A stretch of 64,000 nucleotides of DNA from Polytrichum commune (GCA_950295325.1 OX485805.1:41031501-41095500), one strand, 5' to 3'. Counted from the first letter of the stretch, positions 36,303 to 45,885 are shown. Made by a program: numbers and translations. The notes: a model not told the origin generated them from the letters alone.

Positions 36303-37994
36303 ATGGTGCAAACTAGGAGCCGATATTATCGATCTCCATCACCAGATTACTTGGAGGACGTGCATACCACAAATCTTGAGCCAGAGGTAGATACCAACGA
36401 GGCTTTTGAGCCTATTTCGGCGTTGGACACTACTAGTAGGCTTCGGATTTGGAGTGTCGGCACGTTCGACGAAATGGAGGACGATTGCCACAATTCAGTG
36501 CGTGATCGGTTCTCAGGTCGAGCTGGGGGAATTTCCTTGCCCGATTGGAAACTCCGGTTTCGTACCTGGATTAAGGAGAAACGCCAAAGGTCTTCCAATT
36601 TCAATGATTGGTATGCCTTTGAACTTCTGCCTCAGCATTTGAAATATGAGGCACTCCAAACTTACGAACGCTGGACAGAGGGTCATCAGCGACAACTTCG
36701 GGAGGTGGAGCAGTATTGGGAGGCCCGGGTTGAACTTATTTCAGCCCTTAAAGATGGGGCGATTGCCACCTTAGCTCCACCTACCTTAAAGGAGGAGGAT
36801 CCACTGGAGGATCCACTGGAGGAGTCTGAGGACCAAGAACTGGCATTTGGGCCAATGGTGGCTGGCAGTAGCACGGCTACCCTTTCACGGATGGCACGTG
36901 CTACACAGGCAGCATTGACGGCTGTTGGTCCACCACCTCCGTTTAATCCCCTTACTGAATTTGTCGCACATTTGGAAGTGGAGTATGGTGGGTTTCGGCG
37001 AGACCAGATGCAGCGCATCCAGGATTTCCGCCGAGAGAAGGATGATACTCCACGGACCATGTATACGCGACTCGCGCGATTTGCGGTGGAGTCGGGAGGT
37101 ATTTTTGCTGAGAGTCAGCTTGTTAAAATCTTTTTGTCTAAGATTGACAAGCGGCTACTTGAGTTGGCATCACCTCGGATTATCCTCGACTACGAGGGCC
37201 GAGCTACGCTTGCACAAGCGTTTGCTGTGGTTGAGAGATGTGATCGGGCTCTTTGCCAACATGATGCCACGGATATGATATCTTGGATGACAGAGAGTCC
37301 GAAACCAAGAAGAATTGTCACAGCTACTAGTAGTTTAGCTGAGACTCAACCCGTCAAGGAGCAAAAGATTTTGCATTGTTGGGGTTGTGGAGAAGCTGGT
37401 CATTCGAAGAATGATCCCAATTGTCCTAAGAAGAAGAAAACTCAGCCTTTGGGAAAATTAAAACAAAAGATGGAACCAGTAAGGGCAGGGGACAATTCTA
37501 AGAAGAGACAATTAAAATGTAGCCATTGTGGTGGCACTAATCACAATGTGGATCATTGTTTCCTACTTCATCCTGAGATGCGGCCTGCTAGTTATGTCAC
37601 TGGAAAGTCTCCAAGGGAGCAGAGTCTTGAGGCTAAGGTGGCAGAGCTTGAGCAAAAGCTCAAATCTTCTGCATCTTTTGCTCAAATTTCTGAGCCGCAT
37701 GTGGGTGGTGGCACCTCGGGTTCGGACATGTATATGTTTGGAGCAGCTGGAGAGGTGGTGGCGGCGGCTTCTACTCGCTCACAAACATTGGCAGATGCGG
37801 TGGCTTCCACGAGTGGTGGTAGCAACGAGGTGCTACATCCTCGCCATGCCGGACCAGCTGATCAAATTGGTCAAGCACGTTTACCTCTTTCATTTGGATT
37901 GGTAGACACTACTGTTGTTGCAGCTAAAAAACCCTGTATCTTTGAAAGATGGGGATTCCATCTCGAAGGATGTTATGCAGGCATTGGCATATAA
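36303..37994 (+). CDS. gag of the gypsy element
   Basis: A 563-codon frame. The central region (about residues 215-330) resembles a retrotransposon capsid. There are two CCHC zinc knuckles near residues 360-420: CWGCGEAGH... has wider spacing before its last Cys, and CSHCGGTNHNVDHC is canonical. A short coiled coil with LEAKVAELEQKLK follows. Gag packages element RNA into a cytoplasmic particle. The next frame (protease) overlaps its end in another frame, so the family's usual frameshift or processing could link them. Confidence 0.88.
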   Translation: MVQTRSRYYRSPSPDYLEDVHTTNLEPEVDTNEAFEPISALDTTSRLRIWSVGTFDEMEDDCHNSVRDRFSGRAGGISLPDWKLRFRTWIKEKRQRSSNFNDWYAFELLPQHLKYEALQTYERWTEGHQRQLREVEQYWEARVELISALKDGAIATLAPPTLKEEDPLEDPLEESEDQELAFGPMVAGSSTATLSRMARATQAALTAVGPPPPFNPLTEFVAHLEVEYGGFRRDQMQRIQDFRREKDDTPRTMYTRLARFAVESGGIFAESQLVKIFLSKIDKRLLELASPRIILDYEGRATLAQAFAVVERCDRALCQHDATDMISWMTESPKPRRIVTATSSLAETQPVKEQKILHCWGCGEAGHSKNDPNCPKKKKTQPLGKLKQKMEPVRAGDNSKKRQLKCSHCGGTNHNVDHCFLLHPEMRPASYVTGKSPREQSLEAKVAELEQKLKSSASFAQISEPHVGGGTSGSDMYMFGAAGEVVAAASTRSQTLADAVASTSGGSNEVLHPRHAGPADQIGQARLPLSFGLVDTTVVAAKKPCIFERWGFHLEGCYAGIGI

Positions 37995-38982
37995 AATTCT
38001 CCATATGCCAATTTTCTCGGGTTCGGAATTTATGGCTTCGGATTTCAAGCCTGTTGCAGTTTTTCATTTAGGTGGGAGAATGTTAGAAGGTAAGGCGGAT
38101 TTGCCATCCCTTCAAGTATCCCAAGCTGTGGTTGATGTACCTGTGGCTGAGGAGGTGGAGGACTTAGCCAATTTGCGAGCGAGTCTTGCGGATGCGGCGA
38201 TCATTGCTTTTGGTAAGCAAACTGATATTCCTCCAGCATCAATTTCAGCAATGGATACGTCGTTTTCGAATTATGCGTCGGGAGCGGCATATCTTGCAGA
38301 CATTTCTGCAAGGCCTGCTCGCGAACGGCATAATTTGCAACCTGGAGTTGTACGGCTGATGAACGACAAATCTTTGTTTGTCGTTTCACGCACGGATATG
38401 CCCACTATCCGTGCTACACCACTGAGAGTTATGATGGATTCCGGTGCTCAACCGGTTATGATTGGCAAAGGACTTGCTGACAGTCTTGGATTGACGCCAG
38501 CAAGCTTGGATCCTTGTCCATTTACTATTGTGACTTCAGTAGGGGGCACTGAACGTGCAACAGGTTACACCAAGGCACCGCTACGTTTGATTTTTCATGT
38601 GGGGGCAGGGCCTACTTACACTCATTTGTCAATGAAGTGTGTTGTTACTAATGCTACCAACTATGATATACTTGTTGGTCAGCAAGCTCTTTACCCACTT
38701 GGCTTTGGTTTGGATAATTGGACGGAAGAGGCATGGATTAGACCGGGATGGTCCACTGGAAATGGCAGGAAGGTATTTATTCCCGTCACATTTGCAGCCA
38801 CTGCTATGACTATGGTTGCGGAGGCAATATTTGGTTGCAGCGGTTCAGTTGCAGATTTGCCTTGTGCTCCAGTTTTATTGGAGGAAACAATGGACTACAC
38901 TTGTAATGCCGCAGAACAACAATTTTTACCATCTTTTCAAATTCCTGCTCGACATTTCAAGGATCCACCTCCACCATGGTGA
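37915..38982 (+). CDS. aspartic protease region of the gypsy element
   Basis: The retropepsin active-site motif MDSGA lies at about 38434-38448, followed by the downstream ILVGQQ turn near 38670, as in gypsy proteases that cut the polyprotein. The upstream half is a linker without recognisable motifs. Confidence 0.8.
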   Translation: MLQLKNPVSLKDGDSISKDVMQALAYKILHMPIFSGSEFMASDFKPVAVFHLGGRMLEGKADLPSLQVSQAVVDVPVAEEVEDLANLRASLADAAIIAFGKQTDIPPASISAMDTSFSNYASGAAYLADISARPARERHNLQPGVVRLMNDKSLFVVSRTDMPTIRATPLRVMMDSGAQPVMIGKGLADSLGLTPASLDPCPFTIVTSVGGTERATGYTKAPLRLIFHVGAGPTYTHLSMKCVVTNATNYDILVGQQALYPLGFGLDNWTEEAWIRPGWSTGNGRKVFIPVTFAATAMTMVAEAIFGCSGSVADLPCAPVLLEETMDYTCNAAEQQFLPSFQIPARHFKDPPPPW

Positions 38983-39099
38983 ACTCCTAAGGAGTTATCC
39001 GACCATTGTCGACACATTGTAGCGGATTTGGAGCTTGGAGAGGCACCCCCAACTTCATCCTCATTTTCTTTTGCTCAACCCATTCGTTGGCAACCATCA

Positions 39100-40100
39100 C
39101 CTGAAGGTATTGTCCTTGTGGAGATCTTTGGAGGCATTGGCACAGGTTTGGCGGCAGTGTTGGAAGCTGGAATTACAGTTTGCCGATATATTCATGTGGA
39201 CAATGGGTATGCAGCCAACAGAGCCGTCTGACACCACATCCAACAATTGTTGTTGAGATACCCCGCACAATTGTCAACCTCTGCCATTCATGGATGTTGT
39301 GATCAACTTCCTCAAGATGTCACTATGATTAGTGATGAGGATTTGAGAAGGTTGGGCCACGTGGATTTGATTATTGCAGGATGGCCTTGTCAAGGCCATT
39401 CGCGGGCAGGAACTGGCCAGGGATTGGATGATCCTAGGTCTAGTTTGTTTGCGGATTTGATGCGATTGACGCAATGGTGGTTCACCCACCAATCAACTCC
39501 GCCAGGGTACATTTTCGAAAATGTACCATTATTGGGTGATATCCGGCACAAAGTGGTGAAGGATGGTGAGTACATTAACCAAATTCTGGGTACTCCAACA
39601 TTTCTGGATGCTGCAGCTTTGGGATCCTTTATTCATCGGCCTCGTTAGTTTTGGACCAACTTGGTATCACCTCGGGTGCTTTCAGCGGCGATTGCCTGCA
39701 TTCCCCGCCTTATCGATCGCAAGGTGGATGACATTTTAAATTGTCATCGTGTTTCCTTGGCAGTTACCAAGGATGACACCTTGCCATTTGCATTAATTAA
39801 CAAGGTGGGAATTCCGAGAGGTGCACTACCTACTTTTGTGACATATCCACAGTCTTTTGCATTTCGATCTCGTGGACCTGACATGGTTTGGGATTCAAAA
39901 TCCCAAACTTATGAGGAGCCTACGGCAGATGAGCGGGAACGCGCCATGGGTTTTTTTTACAGGTAACACGGCTACTCATGGGCTTCAGGAAGGTCATAGA
40001 CGTTTCCTATTGGGGCAAGCTATGGATCTTAATAGCATTGTGTGGATAATTGGAATTTGTCTTGCTGCTCAACAACGTATGGATGACCAATTGCTTACTC
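39100..40100 (+). pseudogene. C5-cytosine DNA methyltransferase module of the gypsy element (broken)
   Basis: Conserved motifs occur in the non-permuted order. Motif I (cofactor pocket; EIFGGIGTGLAAVLEAG) is near 39121. Motif IV with the catalytic Cys (IAGWPCQGHSRAG) is near 39375. Motif VI (FENV) is near 39513. A C-terminal part with ERERAMGF and RRFLLGQ lies around 39930-40020. The phrase GI-x-V-x-RYI after motif I and the C-terminal ERxMGF...LLG pattern resemble DNMT3 and the DRM catalytic domain. The order is unpermuted, unlike plant DRM. Such an enzyme transfers a methyl group from S-adenosylmethionine to cytosine in DNA. It lies between protease and reverse transcriptase, an unusual site for a captured host gene. 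This copy is broken. Confidence 0.85.
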
Positions 40101-40882
40101 TGAGGGCAGAGAACAATGGTCAAGGGGCAATGGAGCCGCAATCCAAGGATCACATTGAGGTCAATGACACTGAGGGATTATTACCTTTGAAACTTCATGT
40201 TGCGGAAGAGCTTCGAGTCCAACGTGTTTTTTCGGCTTTGGCCCAAGAGTTTGGGAAGTTGGAGGCCCATAAAATGTTTCCACTTCTATTTCTTGGTGAT
40301 ACTTCATATGTGTGTAGCTATTTAGCTACACAAACTGATTGTAGTGGAAAGGATACGCATTTGGATTCAAGTGCAGATAATGGGGGCAAAGGTGTTGCCC
40401 TCTCCACGGACTAGCAATCACAGGCTGTGCTGGCACCAAGTGGCAATCCTTCTATGAAGAAGGAAACCACGGAGTTTGACGATTGGCCAATTGAAGTGGG
40501 GCCAAAGCTTACTGGTGCCGAAGCACGAAAGGTACGGGCATTTATTCGTTCTTACCGTAATTGTTTTGCCTTTACACAACAAGGAAATGGGTGTATAATT
40601 GACAAAAATGTGACACTAAAATGTCCGAAGTGACAAAATCAGCTCAAAGCTATGAGTTTTTGTCAATTCGGACATTATTCAAAATTTGTGTCAATTTTCT
40701 GTCATCAGATTTATATATTTCACGTTTAACTTATTCCCTTCACCTGAGCATGTGTCTCATATTTATTAACAACAAAAGGTGTTACAAAAGGTTTTTAATT
40801 ATTGTAATTACTAGTATAAGTAATTAATATAAATAATATATTTACTATAATTAATGTAATAACTAATTTAATTAATTAATGA

Positions 40883-41105
40883 AAATACTGAAATTACCAA
40901 TTTAAGTAAATACTGAAATTACCCTTTTGAGTAATACTGAAATTACCAATTTAAGTAAATGGGGAAATTACCAATTTAACTAAATACTGAAATTTGTTAA
41001 TTTAAGTAAATATTGAAATTTTCTAATTTAAGTAAATATTGAAATTTGCTAATTTAGGTAAATACTGAAATTTGCTATTTTCAGTAAAATACTGAAATTA
41101 TTGTA
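40883..41105. repeat. AT-rich tandem array, about 30-bp unit
   Basis: About seven diverged units around ATACTGAAATTTGCTAATTT, inside the CACTA element. Subterminal repeats are normal in CACTA elements, but this array is central. Confidence 0.7.
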
Positions 41106-41330
41106 ATTAATGTAGTTAAAATAATTAAAATAATTACTGTAATAATGTTTAGGAGTATTTTTGTAAATTGTTTTTAATACAAATACAATACGTACTAATT
41201 AAAAACAGTAAATACATTAATTCTATGCTTGTTTTTACTTTCACTAATTAAAAAATATATATACATAAGTTTATAAGTCTTATGGCTTCTTCATACAAAA
41301 CTCTTACATACTTGGCCTATATCATGTAAT

Positions 41331-41526
41331 GAGCGGTGGCTTAGTGGCTAAGGCCTTCACACTATAGCCAAGAGGTTCAAGGTTCGATCACCTTGATCCC
41401 TCTTCGCCTAGGGTAGGTAGGCGGCTTTGTCCATTAGCCTAGGTTAGGTGAGGTGGCCCTTCGCCCTTAGACCTATGTTAGTAGGCCCCAAATGCGAGGG
41501 TGGATTACTAATTTAGGATTTTTTTA
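41331..41526 (+). mobile_element. tRNA-derived SINE candidate
   Basis: Internal Pol III promoter-like boxes: an A-box-like TGGCTTAGTGGCTAAGG (about 41337-41353) and a B box GGTTCGATCACC (41381-41392), at tRNA-like spacing. About 130 bp of tRNA-unrelated body follow, then a T run near 41519-41525. The acceptor arm does not pair, so it is not a working tRNA. The head resembles those of plant Au-type SINEs as I recall them. No target duplication was identified. Confidence 0.5.
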
Positions 41527-41870
41527 CTAGTATAACTTGGACATTAAACCACATCACTATGGGTAAATGACGAGGTAAAGAGAATCCAACATGGCAAGGG
41601 GGCCGGAGTAAATAGAATCCTACGTGTATAATTGTCCCAGATGACAAAGAAATTGACAGAACTCTGTTAATTGTATGACCGAATCAAGGTGCCCTATATG
41701 ACACCCAAATTAACAGAATTTCGTCACATTTTTGTCAAATAGGTCATATAAATTCTTGTAGTGTTAGTCTTCATGATCTTGAAGGATATAAAAGTAAACC
41801 TGTTCGTATTCAATTCGAGGACGACCACCCTATTTTCAGACGGCCGTACAGACTTAGTACCTCTGAAAGG

Positions 41871-44750
41871 TTGGGTGTTCAAACTCGATGTCAAGAGTTA
41901 TTGGCAGCGGAATTGATTGAATTCTCCAATGGAGAGTATGCTTGTGCCACGGTTATGCCGTCAAAGAAGGATATCTTTGGCAACTGGACGGAAAAACGGA
42001 TGTGTGGTGATTATCGTCCAGTCAACCGCAAGACCAAATCGGATCGATATCCAATGCCGATGCCGGAGGAGTTGTTTGATGCACTAGGATTTTCTAGAAT
42101 CTTCAGCACTTTGGATTTGAGGTCTGGTTATCACCAATTACCTTTGTTGTTGGATGATCGGGTGAAGACCGCATTTTGGGGAATTGATAAAGATGGCAAG
42201 GATCAACTTTATCATTGGAAATTTCTGCCATTTGGTCTCAAGAATGCACCAGCTGAATTTCAGCGGATGATGGACCAATTATTGGCTGGTTTGCCGTTTG
42301 CTAGATGTTACATTGATGATGTTATTATCTTTAGTAACAGTCCACAGGATCATGTGAGACATTTGCAAGCGGTATTTGAACGACTTCAACGGTGGGGACT
42401 CCGTTTACATCATGGAAAATGTAAGTTTTTCCATGATCAATTGCCCTATTTAGGCCACATGATTGTTCCTGGCGGTCTTGGTGTGCAACAGGCGAAGGTG
42501 GATGCTTTGCACAAAATTCCCGCACCTAGTGATGTACCACGGCTTCGTGCATTTCTAGGATTGGCAAATTATTATAGGAGGTTTGTCAAAAACTTTAGTT
42601 TGATTACCAAACCTCTTACCATTCTCACGGGGAAAGACCAACCATGGATTTGGAGTCGGGAACAACAACAGGCATTTGATACATTGAAGCAGAGGCTTGG
42701 TTCAGCGCCAGTGCTTCGACGCCCGGATGTGTCTAGAGCTTTTCAATTGCACACGGATTGGAGTGCAGTGGGATTGGGAGCGGTATTGACACAGAAAGAT
42801 GAAGAGGGAAAGGAATATGTGGTGGCTTATGCATCTAGAAGTAATAATAGTGCTGAATCTAATTATTCTTCTTATGAAGGCGAGGCCTTGGCGGCCATTT
42901 GGGCCATTGTACATTTTCGACCTTATTTGTATGGGCAGAAATTTACTTTGGTGACTGATCATCAGCCTTTAAAATGGCTTATGGAATCAGATAAGCTCAC
43001 TGGAAAACTTGCTAGGTGGGCATTGTTACTTCAGGAATATGATTTTGAAGTTGTTCACCGAGCAGGAATTGCCAACTTGGATGCAGACGGATTGTCTCGC
43101 AATCCAAGTCCTTCAGATGAGGATTTAACTGGAGCCAGGTGGCATGGAGATTGTGATCGTGAGGCAGTGCCGGGTTGGCATGCTGCCACGTATCTCACAA
43201 TGATGTCGGGATTGGCTGCTGAAATCCTTGTGGAAGAGCAAGATGAGGAGATTGATAAATCTCTCGTTGTTAGTGATGTGTGGGAAGACCAGGCGGTCTT
43301 GCACAAACTTCAACAAGGGATATTTCCTCTTGGACTATCTTCTATGGAGCGAGATAGAGTTAGTCACCGGATAACAAGGTTTCGTTGGGCAAATAACTTG
43401 TTATTTCGTGTGTGGCCGAACGGAACGAGGCGCATCGTTCCAAGGCCAGATCAAAGAGCTTCTTTGGTGCGGCAAGTGCACGAGGAGCTTGGACATTTTG
43501 GAGTGCGAAGGACGCACTCTATGTTGCGCAACCAATATTGGTGGACTGGTATGTATCAACAGGTTGCCACTTATGTTTCTCGGTGTGAAGTATGTGACTG
43601 GGTCAGGTCAAGTTTTAATACTTTATCACCTCAACTTCAGCCTTTACCTATTATGGGCTTGGGATATCGTTGGTCTTTGGATTTTGCCGGACCGCTTACT
43701 ATCACTCCACGTGGTTCCAAGTATGTGCTTGTGATGGTGGAGCATTTTAGTAAGTGGATTGAACTCGTGGCTCTTCCCCAAAATTCCTCAGAATTGGCGA
43801 CTATGGCATTTCTTGATCGAGTTTTGGCACGGTTTGGAGCACCTGCAGAGGTGTTGACGGATCAAGGGAGAGAATTCCTTGGATCTTTCGAGGCTTTGTG
43901 TACCAAGGCTTTGATTGATCATTGGACAACTTCCAGAGATCACCCTGAGGCAGATGGCTTAGCTGAACGAGTTGTTCAGACGGTTAAGCGCGGTTTGCGG
44001 AAGTATGGATTGCTTCATGGCAACCATCGCGATTGGGACTTGATGTTATCATGGATAGCAATGGGTTATCGTTTCAGCAGGCAAACATCTTTGGCATCCT
44101 ATAGTCCTTACCAACTCTTGTATGGACGAGAACCAATTTTACCTAGCTCGGTGCGAGAGAAATTGGCTCCCGTGGTAAACTTGGATGATCCAGATGTTTG
44201 GGCTCAATGTCTTCATAACCGAGCAGCGTTCTTCCAAAAGGCCATGCCTATGGCTATGGAGAACTTAAATATTGCTCAACATCGTGATACATTACGGTAT
44301 GCCCGGATCCGTAGTGGAGCTTATCGACCTCAGGTTCGTAGATTTTCCAAGGGGGATTATGTTTACTTGCAACGGGAGGCGCCTACGACATTGGATGTCA
44401 AGGCTGGGCGCACGATTTTGCGGGTAAAAGATGTCTTGCCAAGTGGTATATTATTGCTTGAAGGCAAGGATGGACGGGAATGTCGTGAGCATTCAAAGAA
44501 TTGTGCTCCATGTCACCTTCCCATCGACGGCTCTGTGCATCCCGAGTTGGCGGTTGTACCACATGGTTTGCCTTGTTATGTTTGTGGAGAGAAGACAGGA
44601 GCTGCAACAATGTTATTGTGCGACCAATGTCAACGTGGATGGCACATGGCATGTTTGACACCTCCCCTTTTGACTCTTCCTTCTGGCAATTGGGTTTGTC
44701 CTCGTTGTCAGAAAGCCTCTCATTCCGTGGCCGTTAATGGTCATGATTGA
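41871..44750 (+). CDS. reverse transcriptase-RNase H-integrase-PHD polyprotein of the gypsy element
   Basis: A 959-codon frame. Reverse transcriptase at about residues 35-200 has the catalytic YIDD and the FGLKNAPAEFQ signature. RNase H begins with LHTDWSAVGLGAVLTQ near residue 290. The integrase zinc-binding HHCC region (HEELGHFGVRRTHSML...C-x2-C) is near 540-580. The integrase core has its acidic residues in LDFAGP, TDQGREF and ADGLAERVVQ (about 600-710). The C-terminus is a PHD finger. The enzymes copy element RNA to DNA and insert it into the nucleus genome. The frame may begin further upstream than the first ATG, because the CACTA insertion lies just before it. Confidence 0.9.
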   Translation: MGVQTRCQELLAAELIEFSNGEYACATVMPSKKDIFGNWTEKRMCGDYRPVNRKTKSDRYPMPMPEELFDALGFSRIFSTLDLRSGYHQLPLLLDDRVKTAFWGIDKDGKDQLYHWKFLPFGLKNAPAEFQRMMDQLLAGLPFARCYIDDVIIFSNSPQDHVRHLQAVFERLQRWGLRLHHGKCKFFHDQLPYLGHMIVPGGLGVQQAKVDALHKIPAPSDVPRLRAFLGLANYYRRFVKNFSLITKPLTILTGKDQPWIWSREQQQAFDTLKQRLGSAPVLRRPDVSRAFQLHTDWSAVGLGAVLTQKDEEGKEYVVAYASRSNNSAESNYSSYEGEALAAIWAIVHFRPYLYGQKFTLVTDHQPLKWLMESDKLTGKLARWALLLQEYDFEVVHRAGIANLDADGLSRNPSPSDEDLTGARWHGDCDREAVPGWHAATYLTMMSGLAAEILVEEQDEEIDKSLVVSDVWEDQAVLHKLQQGIFPLGLSSMERDRVSHRITRFRWANNLLFRVWPNGTRRIVPRPDQRASLVRQVHEELGHFGVRRTHSMLRNQYWWTGMYQQVATYVSRCEVCDWVRSSFNTLSPQLQPLPIMGLGYRWSLDFAGPLTITPRGSKYVLVMVEHFSKWIELVALPQNSSELATMAFLDRVLARFGAPAEVLTDQGREFLGSFEALCTKALIDHWTTSRDHPEADGLAERVVQTVKRGLRKYGLLHGNHRDWDLMLSWIAMGYRFSRQTSLASYSPYQLLYGREPILPSSVREKLAPVVNLDDPDVWAQCLHNRAAFFQKAMPMAMENLNIAQHRDTLRYARIRSGAYRPQVRRFSKGDYVYLQREAPTTLDVKAGRTILRVKDVLPSGILLLEGKDGRECREHSKNCAPCHLPIDGSVHPELAVVPHGLPCYVCGEKTGAATMLLCDQCQRGWHMACLTPPLLTLPSGNWVCPRCQKASHSVAVNGHD
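44574..44708 (+). other. C-terminal PHD finger of the integrase
   Basis: A complete C4-H-C3 pattern: CYVCGE, then CDQCQRGWHMAC, then CPRC, with the Trp two residues before the last metal pair typical of PHD fingers. PHD fingers usually read histone H3 tails. At the integrase C-terminus, where chromoviruses carry a chromodomain, it could direct insertion to marked chromatin (inference). Confidence 0.85.
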
Positions 44751-45073
44751 GGATTTTGTGGATGTTTACCACATGTTTTAGTGGTGAAGTTGTTATTTAG
44801 TTGGTTGGAAATTTTATGGGATTGAAAACCACATTGAAAGAATTATCCAAGCATTCAACATTAATTGTTGAAGGCGATTAAGGATGGGGCTCACATTGCA
44901 CCCAGCCTACAGTTCTTGGATTACTTTGTCAATCACGAGTTTAATTCCTTCGATTACTACTACCCAATTAAATATGTATAGATGTAGCAACAACTTCATC
45001 ATGTTCAACAACTCTATCGATGAGTGTGTTTGTTCCTAGCCGATTGGAGGGGCTCCTTATCTGCTAGTGGGGG

Positions 45074-45184
45074 CACTTGAAGAGGTGGTTGTTTAGCATT
45101 TTAGTTTGTTATTTTATTTTGCTAATTGATGTTGACAACGACACTCGATCTGTTGTGTTTAACGATCTTAGTTTACACGACAGC
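45074..45184 (+). repeat. 110-bp direct repeat, left of the 3' LTR
   Basis: Begins CTTGAAGAGGTGGTTGTTTA and ends CACGACAGC, immediately before the 3' LTR. It recurs just after the LTR (45619-45727) with about three differences. It is absent beside the 5' LTR. The purine-rich start could be the polypurine tract. Confidence 0.85.
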
Positions 45185-45618
45185 TGTCACGTGAGGTGAC
45201 ATCGGGGGCTAAGTCACGTCAATTTATGAGTAAATGGACTCCACTAGGAGTCCATGTGTGTTGGGATGAGTAACGGACTCCATTGGGAGTCCTAGTTAGT
45301 TGTTCATCCACTCCATGGATGAACTCCACGTAGGATTGGGGTTGTATGGAGAGGAAGGCCTCTTGACTTGCCATTGTTGTCAAGTTAAGTCTTGTGAGTG
45401 TGTTTTGAGAGAGAGAAAGAGCTTGTTGTTGTTTTCTCATGGCTATGGTGTAGTAGATTATGAGTAAAGCTTTTGCATTCTTTCTCCACCACTTGCACTC
45501 TTGGATTCTCCCTTCGTGGAGTGAGAGATAGCTTGATTCTTGTGTGTGAATTTTAGAGTTTCTTAAGCTTTGTAAGGAGACATTTTAGTTTCTTAAGCTT
45601 GGAGAGAGAAACCCTCAT
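45185..45618 (+). repeat. 3' LTR of the gypsy element
   Basis: About 434 bp matching 34705-35136 at about 98.5%. Sandwiched between two copies of a 110-bp repeat. Confidence 0.85.
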
Positions 45619-45727
45619 CTTGAAGAGGTGGTTGTTTAGCATTTTAGTTTGCTATTTTATTTTGCTAATTGATGTTGACAACGATACTTGATCTGTTGTG
45701 TTTAACGATCTTAGTTTACACGACAGC
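45619..45727 (+). repeat. 110-bp direct repeat, right of the 3' LTR
   Basis: Second copy of the unit at 45074-45184. After it, sequence of the Harbinger shell resumes (45728 onward). Confidence 0.85.
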
Positions 45728-45885
45728 CCGTTCTTGCACAACACAAAATGTGGGACACCCATCCATGGGGGGTACCGGTCCTTGGGTGAGAAGGATGGGC
45801 ACATGGCACCACCCTCTTTTCACCGGCCCACCCATTTATTTTGAAAAAAAACGGACCGGGACCGGCACATGGAACTTGGCCCTTA

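Larger units (their letters stand above)
40575..41763. mobile_element. non-autonomous CACTA element inside the gypsy element
   Basis: The right end, read on the minus strand, starts CACTACAAGAATTTATATGA, the classic plant CACTA terminus. The left end starts CACAACAAGGAAATGGGTG. About 30 bp inside both ends is the shared phrase TTGACAAAAATGTGAC. The flanking trinucleotide TTA is present on both sides (40572-40574, 41764-41766), the 3-bp duplication of this superfamily. The 1,189 bp hold no transposase, only an AT-rich tandem array and a tRNA-like segment. It inserted between the methyltransferase and reverse transcriptase modules. Confidence 0.88.
34705..45727 (+). mobile_element. Ty3/gypsy LTR retrotransposon with methyltransferase and PHD modules
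   Basis: Parts in order: 5' LTR, long leader, gag with zinc knuckles, aspartic protease, C5-cytosine methyltransferase module, (CACTA insertion), reverse transcriptase, RNase H, integrase, PHD finger, 3' LTR. The protease-RT-RNase H-integrase order is that of Ty3/gypsy. The LTRs are about 98.5% alike by eye (about six substitutions and one small indel over about 432 bp), so insertion was recent. The copy is broken: about five interruptions besides the CACTA insertion, concentrated around the methyltransferase module, although gag and the RT-to-PHD part are long and open. I did not recognise a standard primer-binding site, and no 5-bp target duplication is clear. It sits inside a Harbinger MITE. 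Confidence 0.9.
34312..45882. mobile_element. PIF/Harbinger-type element split by a retrotransposon (outer shell)
   Basis: GGGCCAAGTTCCATGTGCCG at 34312 is mirrored perfectly at the right end (finishing 45882), and the match extends to about 34 bp. The target trinucleotide TTA lies on both sides (34309-34311 and 45883-45885). The element's own sequence is only about 390 bp on the left and 155 bp on the right, with no transposase, so it was a MITE of roughly 550 bp before the LTR element entered. The left part has a short palindrome around 34363-34400. Confidence 0.82.

Noticed and set aside
40427-40633. Open frame running from the gypsy element past 40575 as a real C-terminus
   Set aside because: Its last part is the left terminus of the inserted CACTA element, so that portion is not gypsy protein.
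41331-41404. A second working tRNA gene
   Set aside because: The A- and B-box-like motifs are there but the acceptor stem does not pair, and the sequence continues as a SINE-like body.
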